DNA from: Adiantum capillus-veneris
Taxonomy: Eukaryota > Streptophyta > Polypodiopsida > Polypodiales > Pteridaceae
Direction: 5' to 3'
Assembly: GCA_014529385.2 (NCBI GenBank)
Contig: CM043955.1
Location: 142,340,140-142,404,139 of the forward strand
Length of the DNA: 64,000 nucleotides
Of this stretch, positions 21,222-34,514 are shown in pieces (positions within the stretch are counted from its first letter, which is position 1; every line of letters begins with the position of its first letter). The translations under genes and the position numbers were made by a program. The notes under the pieces are model-generated. The model was not told the origin of the DNA, did no database searches, and saw nothing but the letters and a program-made list of their open reading frames with translations.

Positions 21222-23162
21222 TGTCATAATAATCAATATCTAATTCTCCTAAATGATTTTCTCATGTTAAACTAATCATTTAATATGGGGAAGTGCCAAG
21301 GAGAAAAAGCTAGAATATATTGGTTAAGCTAGCAGATCGGCCACAATAGGGATCCAAAGGATGGAAAATAGGGATCCAAAAGGAGGGCCATCTGCAAAAG
21401 AGCAATGTGCACCAATGGGCTTAAAAGACCCTAAGGTTAAGTCCATTAAGACTTCCAAAATGCTAAGGTTCCAAAATTCAAAGGTTCCGTCCAAAGGCCA
21501 AAAGCTTAGGGAAATTGGATGCTTTGTGTGTGTCCCAAAGTCTTCAACCATCCCTACATAGGAGGGGGCGAGCCCAGAAGTAGGAGATGAGAGAGAAAAC
21601 TCACACACACACACACACACACACACAAGCTCCCTTTGTGTAATGTCATAATAATCAATATCTAATTCTCCTAAACGATTTTCTCATGTTAAACTGATCA
21701 TTTAATATGCGAAAGTGCCAGGGAGAAAAAGCTATAATATTGGTTAAGCTAGCAGACCGGCCACAGTAGGGATCCAAAGGAGGGAAAATAGGGATCCAAA
21801 AGGGGAGCGATCTGCAAAAGAGCAATGTGCACCAATGGGCTTAAAAGACCCTAAGGTTCAGCCCATTGAGACTTCCAAAATGCTAAGGTTCTGTCCAAAG
21901 GCCAGAAGCTTAGGAAAATTGGATGCTTTGTGTGTGTCCCAAAAGTCTTCAACCATCCCTACATAGGAGGGGGCGAGCCATGAGGGACACATGTCAGCTC
22001 CCTAGCCCAGATGCCCACAAGGTGTACCCTATTCCTATTGGATGGCCTTGGAGGTGGACCAATAAGAATTAATCTAGAGTAAACCTAGTTTAATTAATAT
22101 TAAAACACTTAATAAAAGAACCAATAAGAATTAAGCTCTCTAGAAGACTATTGGACAGTCTCCCAAGGGGTCCAATGAGCATTCAACAGCCCAATGACTT
22201 GCTTGATTCCTATTGGCCAGGAGGCAAAGGGGTCCAATGAGAGTTTAGTTGAATTAAATAATTGCCTAAATCTCTCACAAAAGGGGAAAGGGGGACACAT
22301 GTCAGAAGGCTATCACTTATGCTGATTAATTTCCATTGACTAGGCCTGGGGAGGCCCAATAGGGTGGTAGCATGAACATTTAGCAGGGGGGTCGACCAAG
22401 AGAGAGAGGGGCTGATTTTTGGAAGGCATTAACACACACACACACACACACACACTCTCACACAATCTCATATGTGAAGCAAAGAAGACTCTCTCTCCTT
22501 CTCAAGCTTTAATGGAAAGTTTACCACCTACTCCAAGCTTGTGAGAAGGGAGGCCTACACCAACAACTCTTGGCTTTGTGATGCAAATCCAACCAAGAGC
22601 CAAGCTTCAATGCATGCTCATCTCCTCTACCATGCTAATTACTAAGCTAAGCTATGCTAATATGAGTGATTATGTGAGGAGATGTACATCTTTCGCGTAA
22701 GAATACTCCTTCTTCCTCTCAATCTACTCTCATACCCCGCTAGCTCTCACCATCTTCAAAGGGTGTGAGGTCTTGGGTTTGAGACGTGAGGGAATTGATG
22801 TTGTGCTTGATAAGTGTTTTGTTTAGTGTGTGAAGTTTCCATCTTCATTGCACTAGCTAGTCTTGAAGGAACACAGAGAATTGTATTGTAAAATGTTTCT
22901 CTTGATGGGAGAAACCATAATACAAACCCTTTTGGAGGGGGGACCGGCTCCATGCAAATCCGGTCCTCAACTATTATTAATTGCTTAATTTCTCTCTCTT
23001 TTGAAGTATTGTTCATGCTATCTAACTAGGTGTTATGCTTTTTGTTGCTCTCTCCACCCAAGCACTCTTGTTATTCTCATTAGGAAGCTATTCTAATGAA
23101 ATGCTCACCATGTTCATGCTATTTTCCGCTACACACAAGTTACTAGACCATTAAATGTTACA
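21222..23162 (+). repeat. LTR2 of the gypsy array (chimeric)
   Basis: 1,941 bp. The first 422 bp (21222-21643) are repeated head to tail at 21644, where TGTCATAATAATC recurs. From there to about 22,380 it matches LTR4 at the positions that separate LTR1 from LTR4. Beyond the CA tract (about 22,435-22,455) it matches LTR1, for example CTCATATGTGAAG and GGAAAGTTTACC, where LTR4 has CTCATGTGTG and GGAAAGCTTACC. This is the pattern expected of a 3'LTR/5'LTR crossover product. Confidence 0.85.
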
Positions 23163-23163
23163 T

Positions 23164-23175
23164 TGGTATCAGAGC
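23164..23175 (+). other. Primer-binding site, unit 2
   Basis: TGGTATCAGAGC, same position relative to the LTR end as in unit 1. Confidence 0.9.
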
Positions 23176-23576
23176 ACAAGGTTTCTCTTTTCTTGCTCAA
23201 GAAGGGAGGTCCTCAAGCTAGCTATAAATGGTTGGTACTATTAATTGCATGTGAGTAAGTAGAATAGAGATTTTCAGCCTTGCAGTGTGCCTGCCTTTGT
23301 GCAGTTAACGGGGCATCACAGTCGAGAGCTATGGTCTTAATAGTGGAGTCCTATGGGGATTGCCTACGGCTTAACCACTATTGAGCTATTAGAAGCTTGA
23401 TAGGATCCGGTGATGTTTTGGTGTTGAACGACCCTCTCTTCTATTCCTTGCAATTAATGGTATTCGAGCCACAGGTACAATAGCTTGAGTGCTTTTTCTA
23501 AAGGGGTAAAGAGGAGTAGCAACTAGGGCTTGAAGTGCCAAAGTACACCTATAAAGTTTACACTAAAAGTGTTAGA

Positions 23577-25070
23577 ATGGCTGACAATAGTAAAGAGAGT
23601 GAAATTAATGTTGATAACTTTGATTTTGCTAATGAGCAGGCTACTAATGATGCCCCGATGCTTGTTAACTATCTTGTTTCTAGGCTTCAACAAGCCATGG
23701 GCAATCCATCCCTCCAAAGTGAAGTGCAACGGCAGCTTCGTGCTCATGGGATTCTCCAAGCTCCTCACCATGACGAGAGAGCACCTCCTTGCGAGACTTC
23801 CAAAAAAGGCCTCTCTCCGATTCGGGAAGAAGAAGAGGATCCATATGAAGGGCTCATAAATTTGCTCCTTGATGACCTCTCCTTCTCAAAGGAGAAATCA
23901 AGAGCCTCTACCAAAGGAACAAAAAGAAGTGAGTCTCCCGCCACCTCGGCGGAGATGGCTCCACGAAGACGGCGGGCTAAACGCTCTCCATCACCTCCAA
24001 AACGGAGAAGACCATCGCATACTTCTCCACACCATACTTCAAAGAGGGATGACAAAAAGCAAGAGAAGAAAAGGTGAGAAAGAGGACACACTCTTCTCCA
24101 TCTTCTTCATCCTCTCCTCTTATGGAAGTGATGGTGAAGACAAAGAAGATCAAGGAAAGAAAAAGGCGAGAAAGAGGTCACCCTCTTCTCCATCTTCCTC
24201 AAATTCTTCATCTTTTGAAGAAAGTGATGGTGCAACCTTTGAACCATAAAAAAAAAGAGGCCATAGGAAGTCCTATGCCGCATGGAAGAGGTCGTCCAAG
24301 CTCAAGAAATTCAAAGAGGGAGGGAAGAGCATCTCTTTCCTTACCTATGATGGCACTTTTGGTGCTACGGACAAAGTCTTGGCCTTTATCCAACAATTCG
24401 ATGCGGCGTTTGGAGATGAGGGCTTCACGGAGTCCTCTAAGCTACACCATATAGCTATGCACTTTCAAAAGTCCGCCTGGCAACGGTGGTCTAGCCTACG
24501 GGCCAACGGTGAAGCTCCACGAACATGGAAAGCTTTAAGAGCTTCCATTATGAAGCAGTTTTTGGCCACCGATGCCAAAGACAAAGTACTCACCGAATGG
24601 CGAAGCTTGAAGCTCTCTCCTAGAATCCATTCACAAATATGTAGACAAGTTTTGGGATTTACAACTCAAAGCCACCGTCTTCAAGAAGTTGGATTTTGGA
24701 GAGCAAAAGCAACAATTTTGTGCGGGCTTACCTGAAGAAATGGCAGAGTATGTCAACTCCCAAAGGCCACGCACCATATCGGCGGTTATACACCATACTA
24801 TGGTGGCCTCTCGAATCAATTTCCAAACAGGGGCTAAAAGAAATTCTAAGCCACGGAAAACATTTATAAAGGCAAAAATATAAACTCTCTCCTGAAGAGC
24901 TTGAGCGTTATCGCAAGGATAACCGTTGTTTCAAGTGCGGTGAGCAAGGGCATGCGTACCGCGCTTGTCCTCAAAAGAACACTCGCCATGAACCTCCTAG
25001 AGCTACCTTGGTCAAAATCCAAGAGGAGGAAATTCACCACAAAGGATCTCCTCTATGCCATGCTTGGGGA
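23577..25070 (+). pseudogene. gag, gypsy unit 2 (broken)
   Basis: Same layout as unit 1, with the zinc knuckle at 24926-24967. This copy lacks the 2 extra nucleotides after LLLDD, so the N-terminal part stays in frame with the Arg/Ser-rich stretch as far as KKQEKKR. There a missing A creates a TGA. It also lacks one C at LSP near 24,620 and one near 24,852. Most private differences are single-base changes in homopolymers, which could be sequencing errors. Confidence 0.8.
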
Positions 25071-27000
25071 AAGGTAAGAGAACATGATGCTTTTATTCTC
25101 TTTGACCCTGGTTCTACTCACAATTTTATATCTATAGAGTTGGCCACCAAGCTAGGCATACAAGCCTACGAGATGGGAGATGTCCTACCCGCAGATGGTG
25201 CTTTCAAGGGGCAAGAAGCTTCAGTCACTCCTTTAATCGGGAAATTGAGGCTCCATGTCCAAAGCTATGTGGACAAAGAGGACTTCTTTATCTCTCCTCT
25301 CAAGCATGAGGATGTAATCCTAGGGGCACCATGGTTTGATCGCATGGCTACCAATGTTAAATTCCCTAAAAGGAGAATCTCTTGTAAGTTTAGGGAAAAA
25401 GATATGTATATAGATGCTAAGGAAATGGGTAACACTATACCTATTGTACATACAGAAGCTTTCAACAAGTCAATAAAGAGCTCTATTTCCATGTACATGA
25501 TTTTTGTTAAAGATTCTCAAAATGAACCTAATGTTTTAGCAAAAGAAAATATACACAATCAAAAGGAATTAGAGTTATCCAATTTTCTCAAGGGGTTTCA
25601 AGATGTCTTTATTGACGACATCCCTTGTGAGCTACCTCCTAAACGAGGCAATGATGACCATGCAATTGAACTTCTTCCAGGAAGTTCACCGCCTAACAAA
25701 CCTCCTTATAGAGTTTCTCAAGCTCAACAAGAGGAGATTATGCGGCAAGTGCATGAGTTAGTTGAGAAGGGCGTGGTTAGGCCTAGCTCATCTCCATTTT
25801 GTTCTCCTGTGCTACTAGTGCAAAAGAAAGACGGCACATATCGTATGTGTGTCGACTATAGAGCACTAAATAGGATCACTATCCTATTTCCCATTCCATG
25901 GGTAGAAGACCTATTCGATAAGCTACAAGGGTCCACCTACTTCAGTAGGATTGACCTAAAAGGTGGCTATCGTCAAATAAGGATAGTTGATCAAGACATT
26001 GTGGAGACCGCATTTCGCACTACGTTTGGTCTTTACAAATACATTGTCATGCCTTTTGGCTTGACCAATGCACCAACCACATTCAACCGCTTGATGGAGA
26101 AGGTATTCATGCCTCACCGAAACTTTACTGGAGTGATCTTTGATGATATCATCATCTACTCTAATTCATTAGACGAACACAAGCAACACCTCCAGGTAAT
26201 ATTTCAAGTTTTAAGAGAGAATAAACTTTATGTTAATCGAAAGAAAAGTGAATCTTTCTTGCAAGAGATTTAGTATTTAGGTCACATTATCTCTCAAGAT
26301 GGCATCCAAATGGATCCATCAAAGTTAGAGGGAATAAAAGGATGGCCTAAACCAAGGAATCTTCGTGAGTTAAGAAGCTTTAAAGGTATGTGCGCATACT
26401 ATAGACGTTTCATAGAAAAGTTCGCACTAATAGCAGGACCATTACATGACCTAACAAAGAAAAACGTTAGGTACACATGGTCTGCCAAGGAGAACAATGC
26501 TTTCAAAAAGCTTAAAGAAAAGCTTATCTGTCAACCTGTTCTTACACTACCGGATCTCTCAAAGCTATTTGAGGTCCAATGTGATGCTTGTGGTGATTGC
26601 CTTGGAGCCGTTTTGCTTCAAGAAGGGCACGCCATAGGCTATGAAAGTTGAAGGCTCGACCCTATTGAGCAAGCTCTAGGCATATATTAAGGAACTCCTC
26701 ACAGTTCTACATGCCTTAGAATCATGGAAGCACTATTTATTGGGGACTCCTTTCATTCTGCGAATGGATCACCAAAGGCTTTACTTCATGACGCAGACCA
26801 AGCTCTCCAACAAACAAATGAGGTGGGAAAATTTCCTTTCGCAATTTTATTTTCATATTGCTCACATTGCTGGCAAGCATAATCAAGTAGCCGATGCACT
26901 CTCAAGACAGCCGAGAGTGAATGCGATTTCCATAGCAACTCACAATGATCTATCTTCTATGATAGATGAGTATGCTATTGATCCCAATTTAGAGATGTGA
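25071..27000 (+). pseudogene. pol: protease, RT and RNase H, gypsy unit 2 (broken)
   Basis: The longest intact stretch of the array: one frame (25008-26273, 421 codons) spans the end of gag, protease, and RT through FDDI to the shared TAG (26271-26273). It has Gly before YRQI and Leu in KLFEVQCDAC, both shared with unit 3 against unit 1. The RNase H stops and frameshift are as in unit 1. Confidence 0.85.
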
Positions 27001-28363
27001 TTTCAGCCCTTGCATTAGGCAATAGACTATGCGTTACTAGCTCACTAAGTGAGAAAGTAATGTATGAATCTCATGCTCCTCCTTATGCGGGGCATAGAGG
27101 GATTCAGTCTACCTTAAAGGGGATCGAAACATATTTCTATTGGCCTACCATGAAAGCAAACATACAAGAGTATGTTTCTAAATGTGTGGTATGCCAAAAG
27201 ACAAAGTTTGATAGAGGGAAGCAACCTGGATTGCTTCAACCTTTGCCAATCCCAAATTCACCATGGGAGAGCATATCCATGGATTTTATCTTTGGATTGC
27301 CTAAGTCTATCCATGGGAATACGGGGATATGGATGATAGTAGACAGGTTCAGTAAACAAGCTCATTTTATAGCTGTCAAAAAGACTATCAAAGCCCATCA
27401 AATGGCAACCCTCTTCATTTCACAAATCTTCAAGTACCATGGCTTGCCAATGTCCATAATGTCGGATAGAGATCCTAGAATGACCAGTAATTTCTGGAAG
27501 GGTCTCTTTGAGGATTTAGGAACAAGGCTAAACTTCTCTTCGGCCTATCACCCACAAATGGATGGCCAAAGTGAAATAGCTAACCTAACAATTCTCGATC
27601 TACTAAAAGCCTATGTTACGGAAGTAGATTAAAGATCCCAATTGGAGAAGTACTTACCCTTAGTGAAGTATGCCTACAATAACACTGGACATACTTCCAC
27701 GAGAAAAGCACCTTTTGAGGTAATTGAGGGAAGATCAAAAAGTCCCTTGCTACTTAAGGGATACGGGAAGATCTTCGTTGCAGATGAGTATAGCCATGAC
27801 CTACAAGAATCTTTCCAAAAGATTAAGGATGCTATCTCTATCTCAAAGCAAAGGCAAAAGGCTGCTGCTGTTGACAAGCACATAAGAGCCCAAGCCTTTA
27901 AAGAAAATGATTGGGTCTTACTCAAATTTCCCAAGGCTCGATTAAGGCACACGAAGAGCAAGAATCCTATGGGACACCAAAGTACTATGCTAAGTTAGCA
28001 AAAAGGTACTATGGCTCCTTCCAAATTCTTAGGCCAATCAATGAGACGGCCTATCAACTCAAGTTGCCCAACCATTGGCTCATACACAATGCTTTCCATG
28101 TGAGCCTACTAAAGCCTTATAAAAGAGAGCCACCTCAAGAACCAACTATTGAAGACGCACCGGAGATCGAGGACCAAGAAGAGGTGCTGCAACCTGAGTC
28201 CATTCTCCAACATGAAGACAAGGTACTAAGAGGCGGTAAGACTATCCGACGATATCTTATGAAGTTTAAGGATTATCCTCTGGAAGATGCTAGATGGATG
28301 CAAGGCATACAATTAAAGGATAACCTAAACCTTGTCAATGCTTACAATGCTTCCCTAGAGTAA
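27001..28363 (+). pseudogene. pol: integrase and chromodomain, gypsy unit 2 (broken)
   Basis: Same domains and same shared breaks as unit 1, with the chromodomain at about 28221-28338. Private change: Lys for Met at LRHTKSK near 27,953. Confidence 0.85.
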
Positions 28364-28707
28364 GCAAATGTACAAATGTTAAAAATGAACAAAGTTTTTG
28401 TCTTATAAGACTCTCTTTTTCTTTATTGTGCACAAAAATGAAGTAGTATGCATGCTTAGATCAATTTTGCGGAGACGACGTCTCCCAAACACGTAGTAGA
28501 GCTTGTCACTCTATTATGGAAGATTAATAGGACTAATGTGCAGACATGCTTGCGGGGCAGCTTAAGCTCTCAAGCACCAAATGAACTAGTCATCCATTCT
28601 GGAACGATGTCGTAGGGTAACATAGGGATCCTCTACCCGCTAGGAAAAAGGACTAATGAATATGCTTTATCTTCTCTACCCCATAGTCGAGGACGACTAT
28701 GATTTCA
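28364..28707. other. 3' untranslated region, gypsy unit 2
   Basis: Same sequence as in unit 1, no open frame. Confidence 0.6.
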
Positions 28708-28719
28708 AGAGAGAGGTAC
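28708..28719 (+). other. Polypurine tract, unit 2
   Basis: Same AAGAGAGAGGTAC context, immediately before LTR3. Confidence 0.75.
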
Positions 28720-30671
28720 TGTCATAATAATCAATATCTAATTCTCCTAAATGATTTTCTCATGTTAAACTAATCATTTAATATGGGGAAGTGCCAAGGG
28801 AGAAAAAGCTAGAATATATTGGTTAAGCTAGCAGATCGGCCACAATAGGGATCCAAAGGATGGAAAATAGGGATCCAAAAGGAGGGCCATCTGCAAAAGA
28901 GCAATGTGCACCAATGGGCTTAAAAGACCCTAAGGTTAAGTCCATTAAGACTTCCAAAATGCTAAGGTTCCAAAATTCAAAGGTTCCGTCCAAAGGCCAA
29001 AAGCTTAGGGAAATTGGATGCTTTGTGTGTGTCCCAAAGTCTTCAACCATCCCTACATAGGAGGGGGCGAGCCCAAGAAGTAGGAGATGAGAGAGAAACT
29101 CACTCACACACACACACACACACACACACACAAGCTCCCTTTGTGTAATGTCATAATAATCAATATCTAATTCTCCTAAACGATTTTCTCATGTTAAACT
29201 GATCATTTAATATGCGAAAGTGCCAGGGGAGAAAAAGCTATAATATTGGTTAAGCTAGCAGACCGGCCACAGTAGGGATCCAAAGGAGGGAAAATAGGGA
29301 TCCAAAAGGGGAGCGATCTGCAAAAGAGCAATGTGCACCAATGGGCTTAAAAGACCCTAAGGTTCAGCCCATTGAGACTTCCAAAATGCTAAGGTTCTGT
29401 CCAAAGGCCAGAAGCTTAGGAAAATTGGATGCTTTGTGTGTGTCCCAAAAGTCTTCAACCATCCCTACATAGGAGGGGGCGAGCCATGAGGGACACATGT
29501 CAGCTCCCTAGCCCAGATGCCCACAAGGTGTACCCTATTCCTATTGGATGGCCTTGGAGGTGGACCAATAAGAATTAATCTAGAGTAAACCTAGTTTAAT
29601 TAATATTAAAACACTTAATAAAAGAACCAATAAGAATTAAGCTCTCTAGAAGACTATTGGACAGTCTCCCAAGGGGTCCAATGAGCATTCAACAGCCCAA
29701 TGACTTGCTTGATTCCTATTGGCCAGGAGGCAAAGGGGTCCAATGAGAGTTTAGTTGAATTAAATAATTGCCTAAATCTCTCACAAAAGGGGAAAGGGGG
29801 ACACATGTCAGAAGGCTATCACTTATGCTGATTAATTTCCATTGACTAGGCCTGGGGAGGCCCAATAGGGTGGTAGCATGAGCATTTAGCAGGGGGGGTC
29901 GACCAAGAGAGAGAGGGGGCTGATTTTTGGAAGGCATTAACACACACACACACACACACACTCTCACACAATCTCATATGTGAAGCAAAGAAGACTCTCT
30001 CTCCTTCTCAAGCTTTAATGGAAAGTTTACCACCTACTCCAAGCTTGTGAGAAGGGAGGCCTACACCAACAACTCTTGGCTTTGTGATGCAAATCCAACC
30101 AAGAGCCAAGCTTCAATGCATGCTCATCTCCTCTACCATGCTAATTACTAAGCTAAGCTATGCTAATATGAGTGATTATGTGAGGAGATGTACATCTTTC
30201 GCGTAAGAAATACTCCTTCTTCCTCTCAATCTACTCTCATACCCCGCTAGCTCTCACCATCTTCAAAGGTGTGTGAGGTCTTGGGTTTGAGACCGTGAGG
30301 GAATTGATGTTGTGCTTGATAAGTGTTTTGTTTAGTGTGTGAAGTTTCCATCTTCATTGCACTAGCTAGTCTTGAAGGAACACAGAGAATTGTATTGTAA
30401 AATGTTTCTCTTGATGGGAGAAACCATAATACAAACCCTTTTGGAGGGGGGACCGGCTCCATGCAAATCCGGTCCTCAACTATTATTAATTGCTTAATTT
30501 CTCTCTCTTTTGAAGTATTGTTCATGCTATCTAACTAGGTGTTATGCTTTTTGTTGCTCTCTCCACCCAAGCACTCTTGTTATTCTCATTAGGAAGCTAT
30601 TCTAATGAAATGCTCACCATGTTCATGCTATTTTCCGCTACACACAAGTTACTAGACCATTAAATGTTACA
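28720..30671 (+). repeat. LTR3 of the gypsy array (chimeric)
   Basis: 1,952 bp. Same structure as LTR2, with the internal restart at 29149. LTR4-like before the CA tract (about 29,940-29,960) and LTR1-like after it. LTR2 and LTR3 are far more alike than LTR1 and LTR4. Confidence 0.85.
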
Positions 30672-30672
30672 T

Positions 30673-30684
30673 TGGTATCAGAGC
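30673..30684 (+). other. Primer-binding site, unit 3
   Basis: TGGTATCAGAGC one base after LTR3. Confidence 0.9.
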
Positions 30685-31084
30685 ACAAGGTTTCTCTTTT
30701 CTTGCTCAAGAAGGGAGGTCCTCAAGCTAGCTATAAATGGTTGGTACTATTAATTGCATGTGAGTAAGTAGAATAGAGATTTTCAGCCTTGCAGTGTGCC
30801 TGCCTTTGTGCAGTTAACGGGGCATCACAGTCGAGAGCTATGGTCTTAATAGTGGAGTCCTATGGGGATTGCCTACGGCTTAACCACTATTGAGCTATTA
30901 GAAGCTTGATAGGATCGGTGATGTTTTGGTGTTGAACGACCCTCTCTTCTATTCCTTGCAATTAATGGTATTCGAGCCACAGGTACAATAGCTTGAGTGC
31001 TTTTTCTAAAGGGGTAAAGAGGAGTAGCAACTAGGGCTTGAAGTGCCAAAGTACACCTATAAAGTTTACACTAAAAGTGTTAGA

Positions 31085-32580
31085 ATGGCTGACAATAGTA
31101 AAGAGAGTGAAATTAATGTTGATAACTTTGATTTTGCTAATGAGCAGGCTACTAATGATGCCCCGATGCTTGTTAACTATCTTGTTTCTAGGCTTCAACA
31201 AGCCATGGGCAATCCATCCCTCCAAAGTGAAGTGCAACGGCAGCTTCGTGCTCATGGGATTCTCCAAGCTCCTCACCATGACGAGAGAGCACCTCCTTGC
31301 GAGACTTCCAAAAAAGGCCTCTCTCCGATTCGGGAAGAAGAAGAGGATCCATATGAAGGGCTCATAAATTTGCTCCTTGATGACGCCTCTCCTTCTCAAA
31401 GGAGAAATCAAGAGCCTCTACCAAAGGAACAAAAAGAAGTGAGTCTCCCGCCACCTCGGCGGAGATGGCTCCACGAAGACGGCGGGCTAAACGCTCTCCA
31501 TCACCTCCAAAACGGAGAAGACCATCGCATACTTCTCCACACCATACTTCAAAGAGGGATGACAAAAAGCAAGAGAAGAAAAAGGTGAGAAAGAGGACAC
31601 ACTCTTCTCCATCTTCTTCATCCTCTTCCTCTTATGGAAGTGATGGTGAAGACAAAGAAGATCAAGGAAAGAAAAAGGCGAGAAAGAGGTCACCCTCTTC
31701 TCCATCTTCCTCAAATTCTTCATCTTTTGAAGAAAGTGATGGTGCAACCTTTGAACCATAAAAAAAAAGAGGCCATAGGAAGTCCTATGCCGCATGGAAG
31801 AGGTCGTCCAAGCTCAAGAAATTCAAAGAGGGAGGGAAGAGCATCTCTTTCCTTACCTATGATGGCACTTTTGGTGCTACGGACAAAGTCTTGGCCTTTA
31901 TCCAACAATTCGATGCGGCGTTTGGAGATGAGGGCTTCACGGAGTCCTCTAAGCTACACCATATAGCTATGCACTTTCAAAAGTCCGCCTGGCAACGGTG
32001 GTCTAGCCTACGGGCCAACGGTGAAGCTCCACGAACATGGAAAGCTTTAAGAGCTTCCATTATGAAGCAGTTTTTGGCCACCGATGCCAAAGACAAAGTA
32101 CTCACCGAATGGCGAAGCTTGAAGCTCTCTCCCTAGAATCCATTCACAAATATGTAGACAAGTTTTGGGATTTACAACTCAAAGCCACCGTCTTCAAGAA
32201 GTTGGATTTTGGAGAGCAAAAGCAACAATTTTGTGCGGGCTTACCTGAAGAAATGGCAGAGTATGTCAACTCCCAAAGGCCACGCACCATATCGGCGGTT
32301 ATACACCATACTATGGTGGCCTCTCGAATCAATTTCCAAACAGGGGCTAAAAGAAATTCTAAGCCCACGGAAAACATTTATAAAGGCAAAAATATAAACT
32401 CTCTCCTGAAGAGCTTGAGCGTTATCGCAAGGATAACCGTTGTTTCAAGTGCGGTGAGCAAGGGCATGCGTACCGCGCTTGTCCTCAAAAGAACACTCGC
32501 CATGAACCTCCTAGAGCTACCTTGGTCAAAATCCAAGAGGAGGAAATTCACCACAAAGGATCTCCTCTATGCCATGCTTG
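31085..32580 (+). pseudogene. gag, gypsy unit 3 (broken)
   Basis: Matches unit 1 in carrying the 2-nt excess after LLLDD, the TAA after ATFEP and the LSP frame break. Zinc knuckle at 32441-32482. Confidence 0.8.
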
Positions 32581-34514
32581 GGGAAAGGTAAGAGAACATG
32601 ATGCTTTTATTCTCTTTGACCCTGGTTCTACTCACAATTTTATATCTATAGAGTTGGCCACCAAGCTAGGCATACAAGCCTACGAGATGGGAGATGTCCT
32701 ACCCGCAGATGGTGCTTTCAAGGGGCAAGAAGCTTCAGTCACTCCCTTTAATCGGGAAATTGAGGCTCCATGTCCAAAGCTATGTGGACAAAGAGGACTT
32801 CTTTATCTCTCCTCTCAAGCATGAGGATGTAATCCTAGGGGCACCATGGTTTGATCGCATGGCTACCAATGTTAAATTCCCTAAAAGGAGAATCTCTTGT
32901 AAGTTTAGGGAAAAAGATATGTATATAGATGCTAAGGAAATGGGTAACACTATACCTATTGTACATACAGAAGCTTTCAACAAGTCAATAAAGAGCTCTA
33001 TTTCCATGTACATGATTTTTGTTAAAGATTCTCAAAATGAACCTAATGTTTTAGCAAAAGAAAATATACACAATCAAAAGGAATTAGAGTTATCCAATTT
33101 TCTCAAGGGGTTTCAAGATGTCTTTATTGACGACATCCCTTGTGAGCTACCTCCTAAACGAGGCAATGATGACCATGCAATTGAACTTCTTCCAGGAAGT
33201 TCACCGCCTAACAAACCTCCTTATAGAGTTTCTCAAGCTCAACAAGAGGAGATTATGCGGCAAGTGCATGAGTTAGTTGAGAAGGGCGTGGTTAGGCCTA
33301 GCTCATCTCCATTTTGTTCTCCTGTGCTACTAGTGCAAAAGAAAGACGGCACATATCGTATGTGTGTCGACTATAGAGCACTAAATAGGATCACTATCCT
33401 ATTTCCCATTCCATGGGTAGAAGACCTATTCGATAAGCTACAAGGGTCCACCTACTTCAGTAGGATTGACCTAAAAGGTGGCTATCGTCAAATAAGGATA
33501 GTTGATCAAGACATTGTGGAGACCGCATTTCGCACTACGTTTGGTCTTTACAAATACATTGTCATGCCTTTTGGCTTGACCAATGCACCAACCACATTCA
33601 ACCGCTTGATGGAGAAGGTATTCATGCCTCACCGAAACTTTACTGGAGTGATCTTTGATGATATCATCATCTACTCTAATTCATTAGACGAACACAAGCA
33701 ACACCTCCAGGTAATATTTCAAGTTTTAAGAGAGAATAAACTTTATGTTAATCGAAAGAAAAGTGAATCTTTCTTGCAAGAGATTTAGTATTTAGGTCAC
33801 ATTATCTCTCAAGATGGCATCCAAATGGATCCATCAAAGTTAGAGGAATAAAAGGATGGCCTAAACCAAGGAATCTTCGTGAGTTAAGAAGCTTTAAAGG
33901 TATGTGCGCATACTATAGACGTTTCATAGAAAAGTTCGCACTAATAGCAGGACCATTACATGACCTAACAAAGAAAAACGTTAGGTACACATGGTCTGCC
34001 AAGGAGAACAATGCTTTCAAAAAGCTTAAAGAAAAGCTTATCTGTCAACCTGTTCTTACACTACCGGATCTCTCAAAGCTATTTGAGGTCCAATGTGATG
34101 CTTGTGGTGATTGCCTTGGAGCCGTTTTGCTTCAAGAAGGGCACGCCATAGGCTATGAAAGTTGAAGGCTCGACCCTATTGAGCAAGCTCTAGGCATATA
34201 TTAAGGAACTCCTCACAGTTCTACATGCCTTAGACTCATGGAAGCACTATTTATTGGGGACTCCTTTCATTCTGCGAATGGATCACCAAAGGCTTTACTT
34301 CATGACGCAGACCAAGCTCTCCAACAAACAAATGAGGTGGGAAAATTTCCTTTCGCAATTTTATTTTCATATTGCTCACATTGCTGGCAAGCATAATCAA
34401 GTAGCCGATGCACTCTCAAGACAGCTGAGAGTGAATGCGATTTCCATAGCAACTCACAATGATCTATCTTCTATGATAGATGAGTATGCTATTGATCCCA
34501 ATTTAGAGATGTGA
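32581..34514 (+). pseudogene. pol: protease, RT and RNase H, gypsy unit 3 (broken)
   Basis: Protease and RT as in unit 2. There is one extra T near 32,750 (frame change after SVTP) and one missing base near 33,845. The shared RT stop is at 33786-33788. Carries the unit-2-type Gly and Leu substitutions. Confidence 0.85.
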
